Below, in pieces: positions 17,460 to 26,975 of a stretch of 64,000 nucleotides of DNA (its first letter is position 1; each line of letters begins with the position of its first letter). The DNA is from Duganella levis. Lineage in GTDB: Bacteria; Pseudomonadota; Gammaproteobacteria; Burkholderiales; Burkholderiaceae_D. Under the pieces are notes generated by a model. It saw nothing but the letters and a program-made list of their open reading frames with translations. It was not told the DNA's origin and made no database searches. Location: positions 372,001 through 436,000 of the forward strand of contig NZ_WWCT01000002.1 in assembly GCF_009857605.1 (NCBI RefSeq), read 5' to 3'. The translations under genes were made by a program, and so were the position numbers.

Positions 17460-18353
17460 ATGACCATGCAATCCTTCCGTCACCGTATGCTCGCTGGCGC
17501 ATTGTCGGTCGCCCTGGCGCTGCCGGCGCTGGCGATGGCGGCGCCGGATGTCGCGGTCGGTCCGCAATACGACACCACCCACGTATACGTGCAGGACGCC
17601 GATCTCGCGACCTTCATCGATAGTTTTACCGGTACTTTCGGCGGCAAGGCGACCCCGCGCGCGGTGTTCACGGTGACGCCGACGCCGAGCAAGACCGCCT
17701 CGCAATATGTGCAGACGCCGGTCGGCATGCTGTCGGTGTTTGCGTTCCAGACGCCGATTCCTTACGGCTTCGGCGCAGAGCGCACCGGCTACCTGGTGAA
17801 CGATATTCACGTCGCCACCAAGGCGGCGGTGGAGGCGGGCGCCGATGTGACGGTTGAGCCGTTTGATGACCCGATCGGCAAGGATGTGATGATCCAGTGG
17901 GCCGGCGGCGTGAACATGCAGCTGTACTGGCATACCAGGTCGCCGTCGTATGCGCCGCTGCATAGCGTGCCGGATAACCGTGTGTACGTGTCCAAGGTAT
18001 CGGGCGATAAGTTTATCGGCCAGTTCAAGCAGTTTGCACATGCCAAGGTGACTGCCGACGACCAGATCGATGGTGCGGAAATTGGTCGCGCCGGTGAGCA
18101 GGTGCGCCGCGTGCAGCTGTCGTCGGGCTTCGGCAAGATGATGGTGTTTGTCAGCGATGGCAAGCTGCCGTTCCCGTATGGCCGCGAGACCACCGGTTAT
18201 CAGGTGGACGATGTGGCGGCGACGCTGGAGAAGGCGGCCGCCAATGGCGTCAAGGTGCTGGTGCCGCCGGTTAAAACGAGTCAGGGTAATGTGAGCGCTA
18301 TGTTGCAGTTCCCAGGTGGTTACATCAGCGAGATTCACAATGCAGCGAAATAG
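17460..18353 (+). CDS. Exported VOC-family (glyoxalase-fold) protein
   Basis: 297 residues. A clear Sec signal peptide (cleavage near AMA-AP, about residue 27) is followed by two vicinal-oxygen-chelate modules (DTTHVYVQDADLATFIDSFTG and the later RVQLSSGFGKMMVFVSDG). VOC proteins are metal-dependent lyases, dioxygenases or resistance proteins, mostly cytoplasmic, so an exported one is unusual. CAGGAG lies five bases before the ATG at 17460; an in-frame extension to 17421 lacks a site. It overlaps the porin gene by 14 bases, so both probably act in the envelope on one compound. Confidence 0.8.
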   Translation: MTMQSFRHRMLAGALSVALALPALAMAAPDVAVGPQYDTTHVYVQDADLATFIDSFTGTFGGKATPRAVFTVTPTPSKTASQYVQTPVGMLSVFAFQTPIPYGFGAERTGYLVNDIHVATKAAVEAGADVTVEPFDDPIGKDVMIQWAGGVNMQLYWHTRSPSYAPLHSVPDNRVYVSKVSGDKFIGQFKQFAHAKVTADDQIDGAEIGRAGEQVRRVQLSSGFGKMMVFVSDGKLPFPYGRETTGYQVDDVAATLEKAAANGVKVLVPPVKTSQGNVSAMLQFPGGYISEIHNAAK

Positions 18354-19788
18354 TTTTACGTTGCTCCGCTGCGGCGGCGCGCTGGCGCTGGTCGTCAGCA
18401 GCGCGGCCGGCGCGCAAACCTTGACGGCGGCCACCGACGTCCCGGCCGCAGCCGCCCCGGCGCCAGCCTGCGACACCAAGCGGCCGGTCATCAACTTTAA
18501 TCGCTGGATGGAGAACTGGGGCGTGCTGGCAGATCCTTGCGTGCCGCGCCAGCCGCTGGATGGCCTGAAATACATTCCGCTCAGCGACGACGGCATATCC
18601 TATCTGTCGCTTGGCGCCGGCCTGCGCGAGCGCTACGAGCATATCGATGCGCCACTGTTCGGCGCCGGCACCGCGCCGTCCGACGGCTACGTCATCCAGC
18701 GCACCAACCTGCACGCCGATCTGCGTCTCGGCCCCTACGTGCAACTCTTCGGCCAACTGGTCGACGCCCGCACCTTCGGCAAAAAGACCATTGCGCCACC
18801 CGACCGCGACAAGCTGGACGTCGAACAGTTGTTCATGACCGTCGCCGTGCCCACCGCCGACGGCGCCGTCAAGGTCCGCGTCGGCCGCCAGGAAATGGCC
18901 TTCGACTTGCAGCGCTTTATCGCCGTGCGCGACGGCCCCAATGTACGCCAGGCCTTTGACGGCGTCTGGGCCGACTGGGAGCATGGCCCATGGCGTTTGA
19001 TCGGCTACGTCACGCAACCGGTGCAAAACCGCAGCGTCGACAGCTTCGATGACTACTCCAACGGCCACCTGACGCTGAACGGCATCCGGCTCGAATACCA
19101 GGGCCTCGGCCCCGGCGACCTGTCCGGCTACTACTCGCGCTATCGCCGCGACAGTGCGCGCTTCCTCGACGCCACCGGCGACGAACGCCGCAACGTCTGG
19201 GACATGCGCTACAACGGCAAGAGCGGGGCAGTGGACTTCGATATCGAAGGCATGCGCCAGACCGGCCAGGTGGGAGCGAAGCAGGTATCGGCATGGGCCC
19301 TCGGCTCCATCGCCGGCTACACCTTCGCCAAGACCGAATGGACGCCGCGCGTCGGCCTGCAATTCGACATGGCCTCCGGTGACAAGCACGCCGGCGACGG
19401 CAAGCTGGGTACCTTCAATCCGCTGTTCCCCAACGGGTATTACTTCGCGCTGGCCGGCCTGACCGGCTACAGCAACTTGATCCATCTGAAGCCATCGGTC
19501 ACGCTCAAGCCGGCGAAGACGCTCAGCGTCACCACCGCGCTTGGCCTGCAATGGCGCCAGACCACCGCCGACGCGGTGTATGTGCAAAGCATGGCTGGCG
19601 TGCCGCGCACCGCTGGACAAGGATCGCGCTGGACCGGCGCTTACGGCCAGTTGCGCGTTGACTGGGCGGTGTCGGCCAACGTCGCTGCGGCGGTGGAAGC
19701 GGTGCATTTCCACGCCGGCGACACGCTGCGCAACGCCGGCGGCCGCGATGCCGACTACCTCGGTGTGGAGCTCAAGTTCGGCTGGTAG
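18340..19788 (+). CDS. AlgE-type (alginate export family) outer-membrane porin
   Basis: 482 residues with a signal peptide (SSAAGAQT). The rest matches the alginate-export/OprE-like barrel family: LGAGLRERYEHI, RTNLHADLRLGPYVQLFGQLVDART, VGRQEMAFDLQRFIAVRDGPNVRQAFDGV and a C-terminal barrel strand ending in GW. No alginate genes are nearby, so despite the family name it is probably a general or small-acid/aromatic porin. The start at 18340 lies inside the end of the VOC gene. A Rieske oxygenase gene follows after 34 bases, suggesting a three-gene uptake and oxidation unit. Confidence 0.85.
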   Translation: MQRNSFTLLRCGGALALVVSSAAGAQTLTAATDVPAAAAPAPACDTKRPVINFNRWMENWGVLADPCVPRQPLDGLKYIPLSDDGISYLSLGAGLRERYEHIDAPLFGAGTAPSDGYVIQRTNLHADLRLGPYVQLFGQLVDARTFGKKTIAPPDRDKLDVEQLFMTVAVPTADGAVKVRVGRQEMAFDLQRFIAVRDGPNVRQAFDGVWADWEHGPWRLIGYVTQPVQNRSVDSFDDYSNGHLTLNGIRLEYQGLGPGDLSGYYSRYRRDSARFLDATGDERRNVWDMRYNGKSGAVDFDIEGMRQTGQVGAKQVSAWALGSIAGYTFAKTEWTPRVGLQFDMASGDKHAGDGKLGTFNPLFPNGYYFALAGLTGYSNLIHLKPSVTLKPAKTLSVTTALGLQWRQTTADAVYVQSMAGVPRTAGQGSRWTGAYGQLRVDWAVSANVAAAVEAVHFHAGDTLRNAGGRDADYLGVELKFGW

Positions 19789-19822
19789 AATCTGACGCAT
19801 TCAATGTCCTTTCGAAGGCGTC

Positions 19823-20920
19823 ATGCTGACTAATCTCTGGTATGTGGTGCTGCCGTCCGCGCAACTGGCGGACGGCTTGAAGCCGGTGCAGCTGCTGGGG
19901 CAGCACTTTGTGGCTTTCCGCGATGAAGTCGGTATGGCGCGGCTGCTGTCGGACATCTGCGTGCATCGCGGCGGAGCGCTGTCGGCCGGCGCCAAGGTGG
20001 GTGGCAGCGTGCAATGCCCGTATCACGGCTGGCGCTTCAACGGCGACGGTGTCTGCAACCACATTCCGGCGCAGCCCGACCTGCGCATTCCGCTGCGCGC
20101 GCGCGTGGATGCCTATCCGACCATCGAACGCTATGGCTGGATCTGGGCCTTCCTCGGCGACCTGCCGGAAGCCGAACGTCCACCGCTGCCGCAGTTGGAC
20201 TGGGTCGACGATCCCAATGTGCGCGTGGTCTCCGGCCACTTCGACTGGGATGCAAGCTGGGATCGCGTGATGGAAAACGGCCTCGATTTCGCCCACGCGC
20301 CGTTCGTCCACGGTTCCACCTTCGGCGATCCCGATCATCCGGAAATCGGCGGTTTCGACGTCGAGCGCGAGCCGTGGGGCGGCAGCGCGCTGATGACCAT
20401 GCGCCGGCCGGTGCGCAAAGGCTGGCGGCGTGCGCCGACCGGCGCGCATGTGGACGTGTCCACGCGGCCCGGCTTCCACCTGTCCGGACCCTGCGTCACG
20501 CTGGAACTGGCGCCGCGCGACGGCTGGAAAATCTACATCGTCTCGGCCCACACGCCGGTGGACGGCACCCGTACCCGCACCTGGTGGATGATGGGCCGCA
20601 CCTTCATGCGCTGGCCGCTGCTGGACCGCCGCGTGGTCGCCAGCAACCTGAAAATCTTCAACCAGGACCTGGCGGTGCTGAGCAAAGTGCGGCCGGAGCG
20701 GGTGCCGGATTCGTGGCTGCAAGAGGTGTCGATCAAATCCGACGCGCTGCAAATCGCCTTCCGCCAGAAGATCCGGGAGCTGGAGGAGCGCGGCTGGCGC
20801 ATCGACGAAGTGCGCGTAGAGCGCGAGTTCACCGGCCGCACCGCCTGCGTGGTGCCGGGGCCGGACCGCCGCGACGGCGGGCCATGGGCCATCGAGACCA
20901 TCCCCATTATTGCGTACTGA
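19823..20920 (+). CDS. Rieske 2Fe-2S aromatic-ring oxygenase, vanillate demethylase-like
   Basis: 365 residues. The Rieske cluster ligands are Cys46, His48, Cys65 and His68 (CVHRGGALS...CPYHGW). The mononuclear iron site is Asp155/His158/His163 (ENGLDFAHAPFVH). The size and the short N-terminus place it with vanillate O-demethylase and related oxygenase components that hydroxylate or demethylate aromatic acids. No reductase or ferredoxin gene is adjacent, so electrons must come from elsewhere. It lies 34 bases downstream of the porin gene on the same strand. Substrate unknown. Confidence 0.92.
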   Translation: MLTNLWYVVLPSAQLADGLKPVQLLGQHFVAFRDEVGMARLLSDICVHRGGALSAGAKVGGSVQCPYHGWRFNGDGVCNHIPAQPDLRIPLRARVDAYPTIERYGWIWAFLGDLPEAERPPLPQLDWVDDPNVRVVSGHFDWDASWDRVMENGLDFAHAPFVHGSTFGDPDHPEIGGFDVEREPWGGSALMTMRRPVRKGWRRAPTGAHVDVSTRPGFHLSGPCVTLELAPRDGWKIYIVSAHTPVDGTRTRTWWMMGRTFMRWPLLDRRVVASNLKIFNQDLAVLSKVRPERVPDSWLQEVSIKSDALQIAFRQKIRELEERGWRIDEVRVEREFTGRTACVVPGPDRRDGGPWAIETIPIIAY

Positions 20921-21005
20921 GCAAAGATGTTTTGGAGTTTCGTGTCTTTTTCTCATGCGCGAAAGTCCTGATACTGCATGACATCAACTACTCAGGAGTG
21001 ACGTC

Positions 21006-22208
21006 ATGCCAATTGCACTACTCGCGCTGACCATCAGCGCATTCGCCATCGGGACCACCGAGTTTGTCATTGTCGGCTTGTTGCCGACCATCGCCGCCGA
21101 TCTGGGCGTGAACCTGCCATCGGCCGGCCTGCTGGTCAGCCTGTACGCCCTGGGCGTGGCCGTCGGTGCACCGCTGCTGACCGCGCTGACCGGCAAAGTG
21201 CCGCGCAAGCTGCTGATGGTATCGCTGATGGTGCTGTTCACCCTCGGTAACCTGCTGGCCTGGAAAGCGCCAAGCTACGAATCGCTGGTGATCGCCCGCA
21301 TCCTCACAGGACTGGCGCACGGCGTATTCTTCTCGATCGGCTCGACCATCGCCACCTCGCTGGTGCCGAAGGAGAAAGCGGCCAGCGCGATCGCCATCAT
21401 GTTCACCGGCCTGACTGTGGCGCTGGTCACCGGTGTACCGCTGGGGACCTTCATTGGCCAGCATTTCGGTTGGCGCGAGACTTTCCTGGCCGTGGCAGCG
21501 CTGGGTGCGATTGCGGTGGTCGGCAGCATGCTGTTTGTGCCGTCGAATATCCAGCACAACAAACCGGCTTCGCTGCTGCAGCAGATGAAAGTGCTGGCTG
21601 AGCCGCGCCTGTTGCTGGTGTACGCCATGACGGCGGTGGGTTACGGCGGTTCGTTCATCGCCTTCACCTTTTTGGCGCCGATCCTGACCGACATCACTGG
21701 CTTCAGCGCCAGCGCGGTGGGTCTGGTGATGCTGGTGTACGGCGTATCGGTCGCGGTAGGGAATATCTGGGGCGGCAAACTGGCCGACAAGCGCGGCCCG
21801 ATTGGCGCGCTGAAGATCATCTTCCTGGGTCTGGCGGCTGTACTGGTGGTGTTGAGCTTCGCCGCCTCGTACAAATGGCTGATGCTGGCAACTGTACTGG
21901 TGTGGGGCGCGGTGGCGTTTGGTAACGTGGCCGGCTTGCAGGTATATGTCGTGCAGCAGGCGGAACACTACACGCCGCGTGCCGTGGATGTGGCATCGGG
22001 CCTGAACATTGCGGCGTTTAACCTGGGGATTGCAGGTGGCGCGTGGGGCGGCGGTCTGATCGTTGAGCATGTGGGTCTGGTGCACACCGGCTGGATCGGC
22101 GGGCTGGTGGTACTCGGCGCGCTGGGCCTGACCGCGCTGAGCGGACGGCTGGATCGCCTGAATCCACGCGCCGTGCGGGGTAGCGGCGTGCGCGTGGCCG
22201 CACACTAA
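21006..22208 (+). CDS. MFS transporter, DHA1 family
   Basis: 400-residue inner-membrane exporter with about 12 helices, starting LLALTISAFAIGTTEFVIVGLLPTIAADLG, typical of the AraJ/SotB/YdhP group of drug and sugar efflux proteins. It contains GVPLGTFIGQHFGWRETF (motif C region) and ADKRGPIGALK (loop 8-9). AGGAG precedes the ATG. No regulator is adjacent, and an 85-base gap separates it from the Rieske gene. Confidence 0.92.
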   Translation: MPIALLALTISAFAIGTTEFVIVGLLPTIAADLGVNLPSAGLLVSLYALGVAVGAPLLTALTGKVPRKLLMVSLMVLFTLGNLLAWKAPSYESLVIARILTGLAHGVFFSIGSTIATSLVPKEKAASAIAIMFTGLTVALVTGVPLGTFIGQHFGWRETFLAVAALGAIAVVGSMLFVPSNIQHNKPASLLQQMKVLAEPRLLLVYAMTAVGYGGSFIAFTFLAPILTDITGFSASAVGLVMLVYGVSVAVGNIWGGKLADKRGPIGALKIIFLGLAAVLVVLSFAASYKWLMLATVLVWGAVAFGNVAGLQVYVVQQAEHYTPRAVDVASGLNIAAFNLGIAGGAWGGGLIVEHVGLVHTGWIGGLVVLGALGLTALSGRLDRLNPRAVRGSGVRVAAH

Positions 22209-22223
22209 ACCCGCACTTCGCTA

Positions 22224-22253
22224 GGGGTCTGACCCCGTACGGGGTCAGACCCC
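22224..22253. repeat. 30-bp perfect palindrome (REP-like element)
   Basis: Between the MFS and symporter genes lies a perfect 30-bp palindrome made of GGGGTCTGACCCC, GTAC and GGGGTCAGACCCC; each half is itself nearly self-complementary. It has no T-run on either side. Elements with the GGGGTCAGACCCC core recur in many proteobacterial intergenic regions and resemble REP sequences. That comparison is from memory; only this copy is visible here. Confidence 0.7.
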
Positions 22254-22331
22254 GGTTTGGCTTCGGGGTAAAAGCCAGCGCCGCCAACTGGTGTATATTG
22301 GCGGCGATCTGAATTCTTCACCTTCCACCCC

Positions 22332-23777
22332 ATGTCCGCAGTCTCGCTGTTTTGCCTCGTCTCCGCCTATTTCGCCGTGCTGCTGATCGTAGCCTGGCGT
22401 ACCTCCCGCAACGCTAATAACGACAGCTTTTTCATCGGTAACAAGCGCAGTAACTGGATGCTGGTGGCGTTCGGCATGGTCGGCACTACGCTGAGCGGCG
22501 TCACTTTCATCAGCGTGCCCGGCGCCGTCGGCCGCGATGGTTTCGGCTACCTGCAAGTTATACTCGGCTATGTGCTGGGCTACATCGCCGTCACTTTCAT
22601 CCTGCTGCCGCTGTACTACCGCCTCAAGCTCACCTCCATCTACACCTATCTGGAACAACGCCTCGGCCAGCGCGCCTACCAGAGCGGCGCCGCGTTCTTC
22701 ATCATCTCGCGCCTGCTGAGCGCCTCGGCGCGGCTGTACCTGGTGGTCAACATCCTGCAATTGACGATTCTCGACAGCATGGGCGTGCCGTTCTGGCTGA
22801 CCACCACGGTCATCCTCGCCATGATCCTGCTGTACACCTACGAAGGCGGCGTCAAGACCATCGTCTGGACCGATACGCTGCAAACCACCGGCATGGTACT
22901 GGGCCTGGTGATCTGCGCCGGCTGGCTGCTGCACGCCATGAACCTTGGCCCGCTGGACAGCTTTGCGCAAATGCAGGCGCACGGCCTGACCCGCGTGATC
23001 ACCACCTCGGTCGACAGCCCGGCCAACTTCTGGAAGCAGCTGCTGGCTGGCTTCTTCATCGTACTGGCCATGACCGGCATGGACCAGGAAACCATGCAGA
23101 AGAACATCTCCGTGCAAACGCTGCGCGACTCGCAAAAGAACATGCTGCTGACCACCGCTGTACTGACGGGTGTACTGGTACTGTTCATGTACCTTGGCGG
23201 GTTGCTGTACCTGTACGCGCCGACGACCGGTGTAACGGCGGTAGGGGACAAGCTGTTCCCGGCCGTGGTGATGGGCCACATGCCGGCCGCGCTGCAACTG
23301 ATCTTCTTCATCGGCCTGATCTCGGCGCTGTTCCCCAGTGCCGACGGCGCCATGACCGCGCTGACTTCCAGCTTCAGCATCGACATCCTCGGCGTGCAGC
23401 GCCGCAGCGACCTGACGGAAGCCAGCCGCAAGCGCCTGCGCCACCGCGTGCACCTGGCGTTCTGCGCCATCTTCCTGGCGCTGGTGCTGGTGTTCAAATG
23501 GGTGGATAACGCCAGCATGGTTGGCCTGGTGCTCAAGCTAACCGGCTACACCTATGGCCCATTGCTGGGCCTATTTGCCTTCGGTATCCTGACCCGCCGT
23601 GCCGTGCGCGACCGCTGGGTGCCAGTCGTGGCGCTGGCCGGGCCGCTACTATGCTATGTTATTGATTTTAATCAGCAATCGCTGTTTGGAAGCTATCGGA
23701 TTGGGCTGGAATTGCTTATCCTGAACGGCTTGCTGGTGTTCGCCGGCCTGCTGGTCATTTCCAAAAAGCCGCTGTAG
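22332..23777 (+). CDS. Sodium:solute symporter (SSS family)
   Basis: 481 residues with about 13 hydrophobic segments. Family features include an N-terminal KRSNWMLVAFGMVGTTLSGVTFISVPGAVG stretch (SSS helix 1-2 region), YTYLEQRLG and GMDQETMQKNISV. The transporter moves an organic solute inward with sodium; the substrate is not evident (related members carry sugars, proline, pantothenate or carboxylates). It begins after the REP-like palindrome and is followed 40 bases later by sppA. Confidence 0.9.
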   Translation: MSAVSLFCLVSAYFAVLLIVAWRTSRNANNDSFFIGNKRSNWMLVAFGMVGTTLSGVTFISVPGAVGRDGFGYLQVILGYVLGYIAVTFILLPLYYRLKLTSIYTYLEQRLGQRAYQSGAAFFIISRLLSASARLYLVVNILQLTILDSMGVPFWLTTTVILAMILLYTYEGGVKTIVWTDTLQTTGMVLGLVICAGWLLHAMNLGPLDSFAQMQAHGLTRVITTSVDSPANFWKQLLAGFFIVLAMTGMDQETMQKNISVQTLRDSQKNMLLTTAVLTGVLVLFMYLGGLLYLYAPTTGVTAVGDKLFPAVVMGHMPAALQLIFFIGLISALFPSADGAMTALTSSFSIDILGVQRRSDLTEASRKRLRHRVHLAFCAIFLALVLVFKWVDNASMVGLVLKLTGYTYGPLLGLFAFGILTRRAVRDRWVPVVALAGPLLCYVIDFNQQSLFGSYRIGLELLILNGLLVFAGLLVISKKPL

Positions 23778-23817
23778 CGGTATTATCATTGCAAATTACG
23801 CAACCACTGGAGTGTTG

Positions 23818-25710
23818 ATGAGTCAGTCCCCGCAATCCCCGCAAAAACCGCGTTCGTTTATTCGTCGCGGCTTCGCCTTTTTCTGGCGCTCGGTCGACGC
23901 CACCCGCCGCACGGTGCTGAACCTGATTTTCCTGGCTATCGTGCTGATCTTGCTGTACGCCATCTTCGGCGGCGGCGCCAAGCCGCTGCAACCGAAAACC
24001 ACGCTGGTGCTGGACCTGAAGGGCCAATTGGTCGAACAGTCCAGCGTCAACGCCACTGAGGCGCTGCTGGCCAACGCCCGTGGCGGCGAAGTACACAAGA
24101 TGATCCAACTGCGTGACGTGCTGGCCGTGCTGGACACCGCCGCCAAGGATCCGAACGTGGCATCCGCCGTGCTGCTGACCGACGACCTGCAAGGCGCCGG
24201 CCAGGCCTCGCTGCGCGAAGTGGCGGCCGCCATCGACCGCTTCAAGGCCACCGGCAAGCCGGTCATCGCCTGGGGCGCCAGCTACGACCAGCGCCAGTAC
24301 CTGCTGGCCGCGCATGCCAGCGAAGTCTATCTGCATCCGATGGGCATGGTGATGATCGAAGGTTTCGGCCGCTATCGCAATTACTACCGCGATGCGCTGG
24401 ACAAGCTGGGCGTGACCGTCAACCTGCTGCGCGTCGGCACCTACAAGAGCTTCGGCGAGCCGTACATCGCCAACGGCCCGTCGCAGGCTGCCAGCGAGGC
24501 GGATTCGTATCTGAACAATGCGCTGTGGGCCTCGTACACCGACAACGTCGAGAAAGCGCGCAAGCTGCCGCAAGGCCAGATCATGAAGACCATCAACGAC
24601 CTGCCAACGCAAGTGGCGGCGGTGAATGGTGACCTGGCCAAGCTGTCGCTGGCCGAGAAACTGGTCGACGGCTTGAAGACCAAGGATGAAATCCGCCAGA
24701 TGATGATCAAGCGCGGCGCCGCCGATGCGGATGCCAAGAGCTTCCGCCAGGTGGCGTTTGACGAGTACCTGGCCCGCGTGCCGCACAAGCTGACCGGCGA
24801 CGCCGTCGGCGTGATCGTGGCGCAGGGCGAAATCAGCGACGGCAGCGCCGGTCCTGGCTCCATCGGCGGCGATTCGACCTCGAAGCTGATTCGCATGGCG
24901 CGTGAAGACAACAACATTAAGGCAGTGGTGCTGCGCATCGATTCGCCAGGCGGCAGCGCCTTCGCTTCGGAGCTGATCCGCCGCGAGTTGGAACTGACGC
25001 GCGCCGCCGGCAAGCCGGTGGTGGTCTCGATGGGTAACGTGGCGGCTTCGGGCGGCTACTGGATTTCGATGTCGTCGGATGAAGTGATCGCCGAGCCGAC
25101 CACCATTACCGGTTCGATCGGCGTGTTCGCCATCCTGCCGACCGCTGACAAGGTGATCGACAAGCTGGGCATCCACACCGCCGGCCAGCCGACTACCTGG
25201 CTGGGCGACGCCGGCAATCCGCTGCGTCCACTGGACCCGCGCTTCGGCCAGGTGATCCAGGGCAGCATCAACCATATCTACGCCGAGTTCACCACCAAGG
25301 CGGCACAGGCGCGCAAGACCACGCCGGAGAAAATCAATGAAGTGGCGCAGGGCCGTGTGTGGACTGGCGCGCAGGCCAAGGATCGCGGTCTGGTCGACCG
25401 TCTGGGCAGCTATGGCGACGCGCTGAAGTCGGCCGCCGCCCGCGCCAAACTGCCGGCGGATTACCGCGTGGTGTATGTCGAGCGTGACATCAGCAAGTTT
25501 GATCGTTTTGTGGAGATGATAGGCGGCGGCACGGCGCAAGCGGTGGCGCAGGCTGTGTCGGCGCAGCTGAAGCTGGGCGCCGCAGCCACCACCGGCCTGC
25601 CGCCTAGCGCGGCAACCGGCATCGCCCAGGACCTGGGCTGGCTGACGGAGATCACGGCGCAGCACAAGCCGTTCACCGCGATCACCCACTGCCTGTGCGA
25701 ATCACCTTAA
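23818..25710 (+). CDS. sppA: Signal peptide peptidase SppA, 67-kDa type
   Basis: 630-residue membrane-anchored serine protease that degrades released signal peptides at the periplasmic face. One N-terminal helix (about 35-52) is followed by two ClpP-like halves. The Ser/Lys dyad is split as in E. coli: Lys210 in the N-terminal half (RVGTYKSFGEPY) and Ser411 in the C-terminal half (NVAASGGYW). The ATG at 23818 has GGAG five bases upstream; GTG and TTG codons just before it are not needed. Its TAA shares a TTAA with the stop of the convergent kinase gene. Confidence 0.95.
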   Translation: MSQSPQSPQKPRSFIRRGFAFFWRSVDATRRTVLNLIFLAIVLILLYAIFGGGAKPLQPKTTLVLDLKGQLVEQSSVNATEALLANARGGEVHKMIQLRDVLAVLDTAAKDPNVASAVLLTDDLQGAGQASLREVAAAIDRFKATGKPVIAWGASYDQRQYLLAAHASEVYLHPMGMVMIEGFGRYRNYYRDALDKLGVTVNLLRVGTYKSFGEPYIANGPSQAASEADSYLNNALWASYTDNVEKARKLPQGQIMKTINDLPTQVAAVNGDLAKLSLAEKLVDGLKTKDEIRQMMIKRGAADADAKSFRQVAFDEYLARVPHKLTGDAVGVIVAQGEISDGSAGPGSIGGDSTSKLIRMAREDNNIKAVVLRIDSPGGSAFASELIRRELELTRAAGKPVVVSMGNVAASGGYWISMSSDEVIAEPTTITGSIGVFAILPTADKVIDKLGIHTAGQPTTWLGDAGNPLRPLDPRFGQVIQGSINHIYAEFTTKAAQARKTTPEKINEVAQGRVWTGAQAKDRGLVDRLGSYGDALKSAAARAKLPADYRVVYVERDISKFDRFVEMIGGGTAQAVAQAVSAQLKLGAAATTGLPPSAATGIAQDLGWLTEITAQHKPFTAITHCLCESP

Positions 25711-26975
25711 ATCAGCGGTAACTCAACTTCGAAGCAGCTGCGCCCATCCCGCATCAGGGCGCAGCGGGCTTCGCCTCCATGGCGCCGGGCGATCTGGCGC
25801 ACCAGTGCCAGACCCAATCCCGCACCATTGTTATCCAGCGTGCCGCGACGGCGGAAGAAGGGCTCGAATACGCGCTCGAATTCCGGATCCGGCACGCCTG
25901 GGCCCTCATCCCATACCCGCAACGTTGCCACCTTATTGGCGCAGGTGATGCGCACGCTGGCCGGCGGCACGCCGTGGCGGTGTGCGTTCTCCAGCAAATT
26001 GCGCAGCAGTCGGCGCAGCAGGCGCGGATCGCCTTGCATCACGGCCGACTCGCCATCCAGCATGGTGTCGTCGTAGCGCGCGCATTCTTCCGCCGCCAAT
26101 GCCAGCAGGTCCAGTTCTTCGGAGTCGGTGTTTTCCGGGATCGCGCCCAAGCGGCTGGCCAGCAGGATTTCATCCAGCAGGTGATTCAGTTCGGCGATGT
26201 CCTGTTCCAGGCCTTTGCGCCGTTTCGGATCAATGCCTTCCGGGATCAGCTCCAGCGCCAGCCGGATGCGCGCCAATGGTGTGCGCAATTCGTGCGAGGC
26301 GTTGGCCAGCAGCGTCTTGTGCGCGCCAACCAGTTGCTCGATCTGGTCGGCGGCGCGGTTGAAGCTTTGCGCCAGCCGCGCCACTTCGTCCTTGCCTTCG
26401 ATTGGCACGCGCGCGGTGAAATCGCCGGCGCCGAGTTTTTCGACGCCGATTTGCAGTCGCTCCAGCCGCTTGGTCAGATGCCGCACCAGCGGGAAGGCCG
26501 CCACGCCGATGCCCAGCGCCACCAGCAGCAGGGCGTTGTGCAGCATGGCCTTGGGCCGCGTGAAACCCAGCGGTTCGCTGGACAGCAGCTTGCGGCCGTC
26601 CGGCAGGCGCACAAACGATTCCGGCGGCGGCCCGGTCACGCCCTGGCGGCGCCAGTGACGCGCCGGGATCAGGTCGCCCACCACGGCCAGCGGACGCCAG
26701 TCGCGCGTGTACAGCGTCATGTGGGCGTCATTCAGGTTGGCGGCAACACGCGCCAGTGCGGCCTGCTGCATGTCGGGCGGCGCGTCGGGCGGCGCCAGCA
26801 CGTTCTGCATCACTTGCGCCAGCGTGGCGTTGGAGCGCTCCAGCGGGCTGCCGGTGCGGTTCCAGATTTCCAGCGTTGCGAAGGCGAAGATCGCCAGGAT
26901 CACCAGCAGCGCGACGTAAAAGCGGAAGTACAGGCGTGGCAGGCCGACCAGCGCAAGGTTAAAGCGGCGCTTCAT
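25707..26975 (-). CDS. Sensor histidine kinase (HAMP, HisKA type)
   Basis: 422 residues. A membrane helix (15-37), a periplasmic sensor of about 110 residues, a second helix (146-164), HAMP, then the phospho-acceptor box LANASHELRTPLARIRL with His228, an N-box (NLLENAHRHG), DEGPGVP and GAGLGLALV. It overlaps the response regulator gene by one base (TGATG). The pair is divergent from the RND efflux operon, like BaeSR and similar systems that induce their neighbouring pump under envelope or drug stress. The signal is unknown. Confidence 0.93.
   Translation of the reverse strand: MKRRFNLALVGLPRLYFRFYVALLVILAIFAFATLEIWNRTGSPLERSNATLAQVMQNVLAPPDAPPDMQQAALARVAANLNDAHMTLYTRDWRPLAVVGDLIPARHWRRQGVTGPPPESFVRLPDGRKLLSSEPLGFTRPKAMLHNALLLVALGIGVAAFPLVRHLTKRLERLQIGVEKLGAGDFTARVPIEGKDEVARLAQSFNRAADQIEQLVGAHKTLLANASHELRTPLARIRLALELIPEGIDPKRRKGLEQDIAELNHLLDEILLASRLGAIPENTDSEELDLLALAAEECARYDDTMLDGESAVMQGDPRLLRRLLRNLLENAHRHGVPPASVRITCANKVATLRVWDEGPGVPDPEFERVFEPFFRRRGTLDNNGAGLGLALVRQIARRHGGEARCALMRDGRSCFEVELPLI

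Noticed and set aside
18340-19788. Alginate biosynthesis locus
   Set aside because: Only the porin family name suggests alginate; no alg polymerase, epimerase or lyase gene is present.
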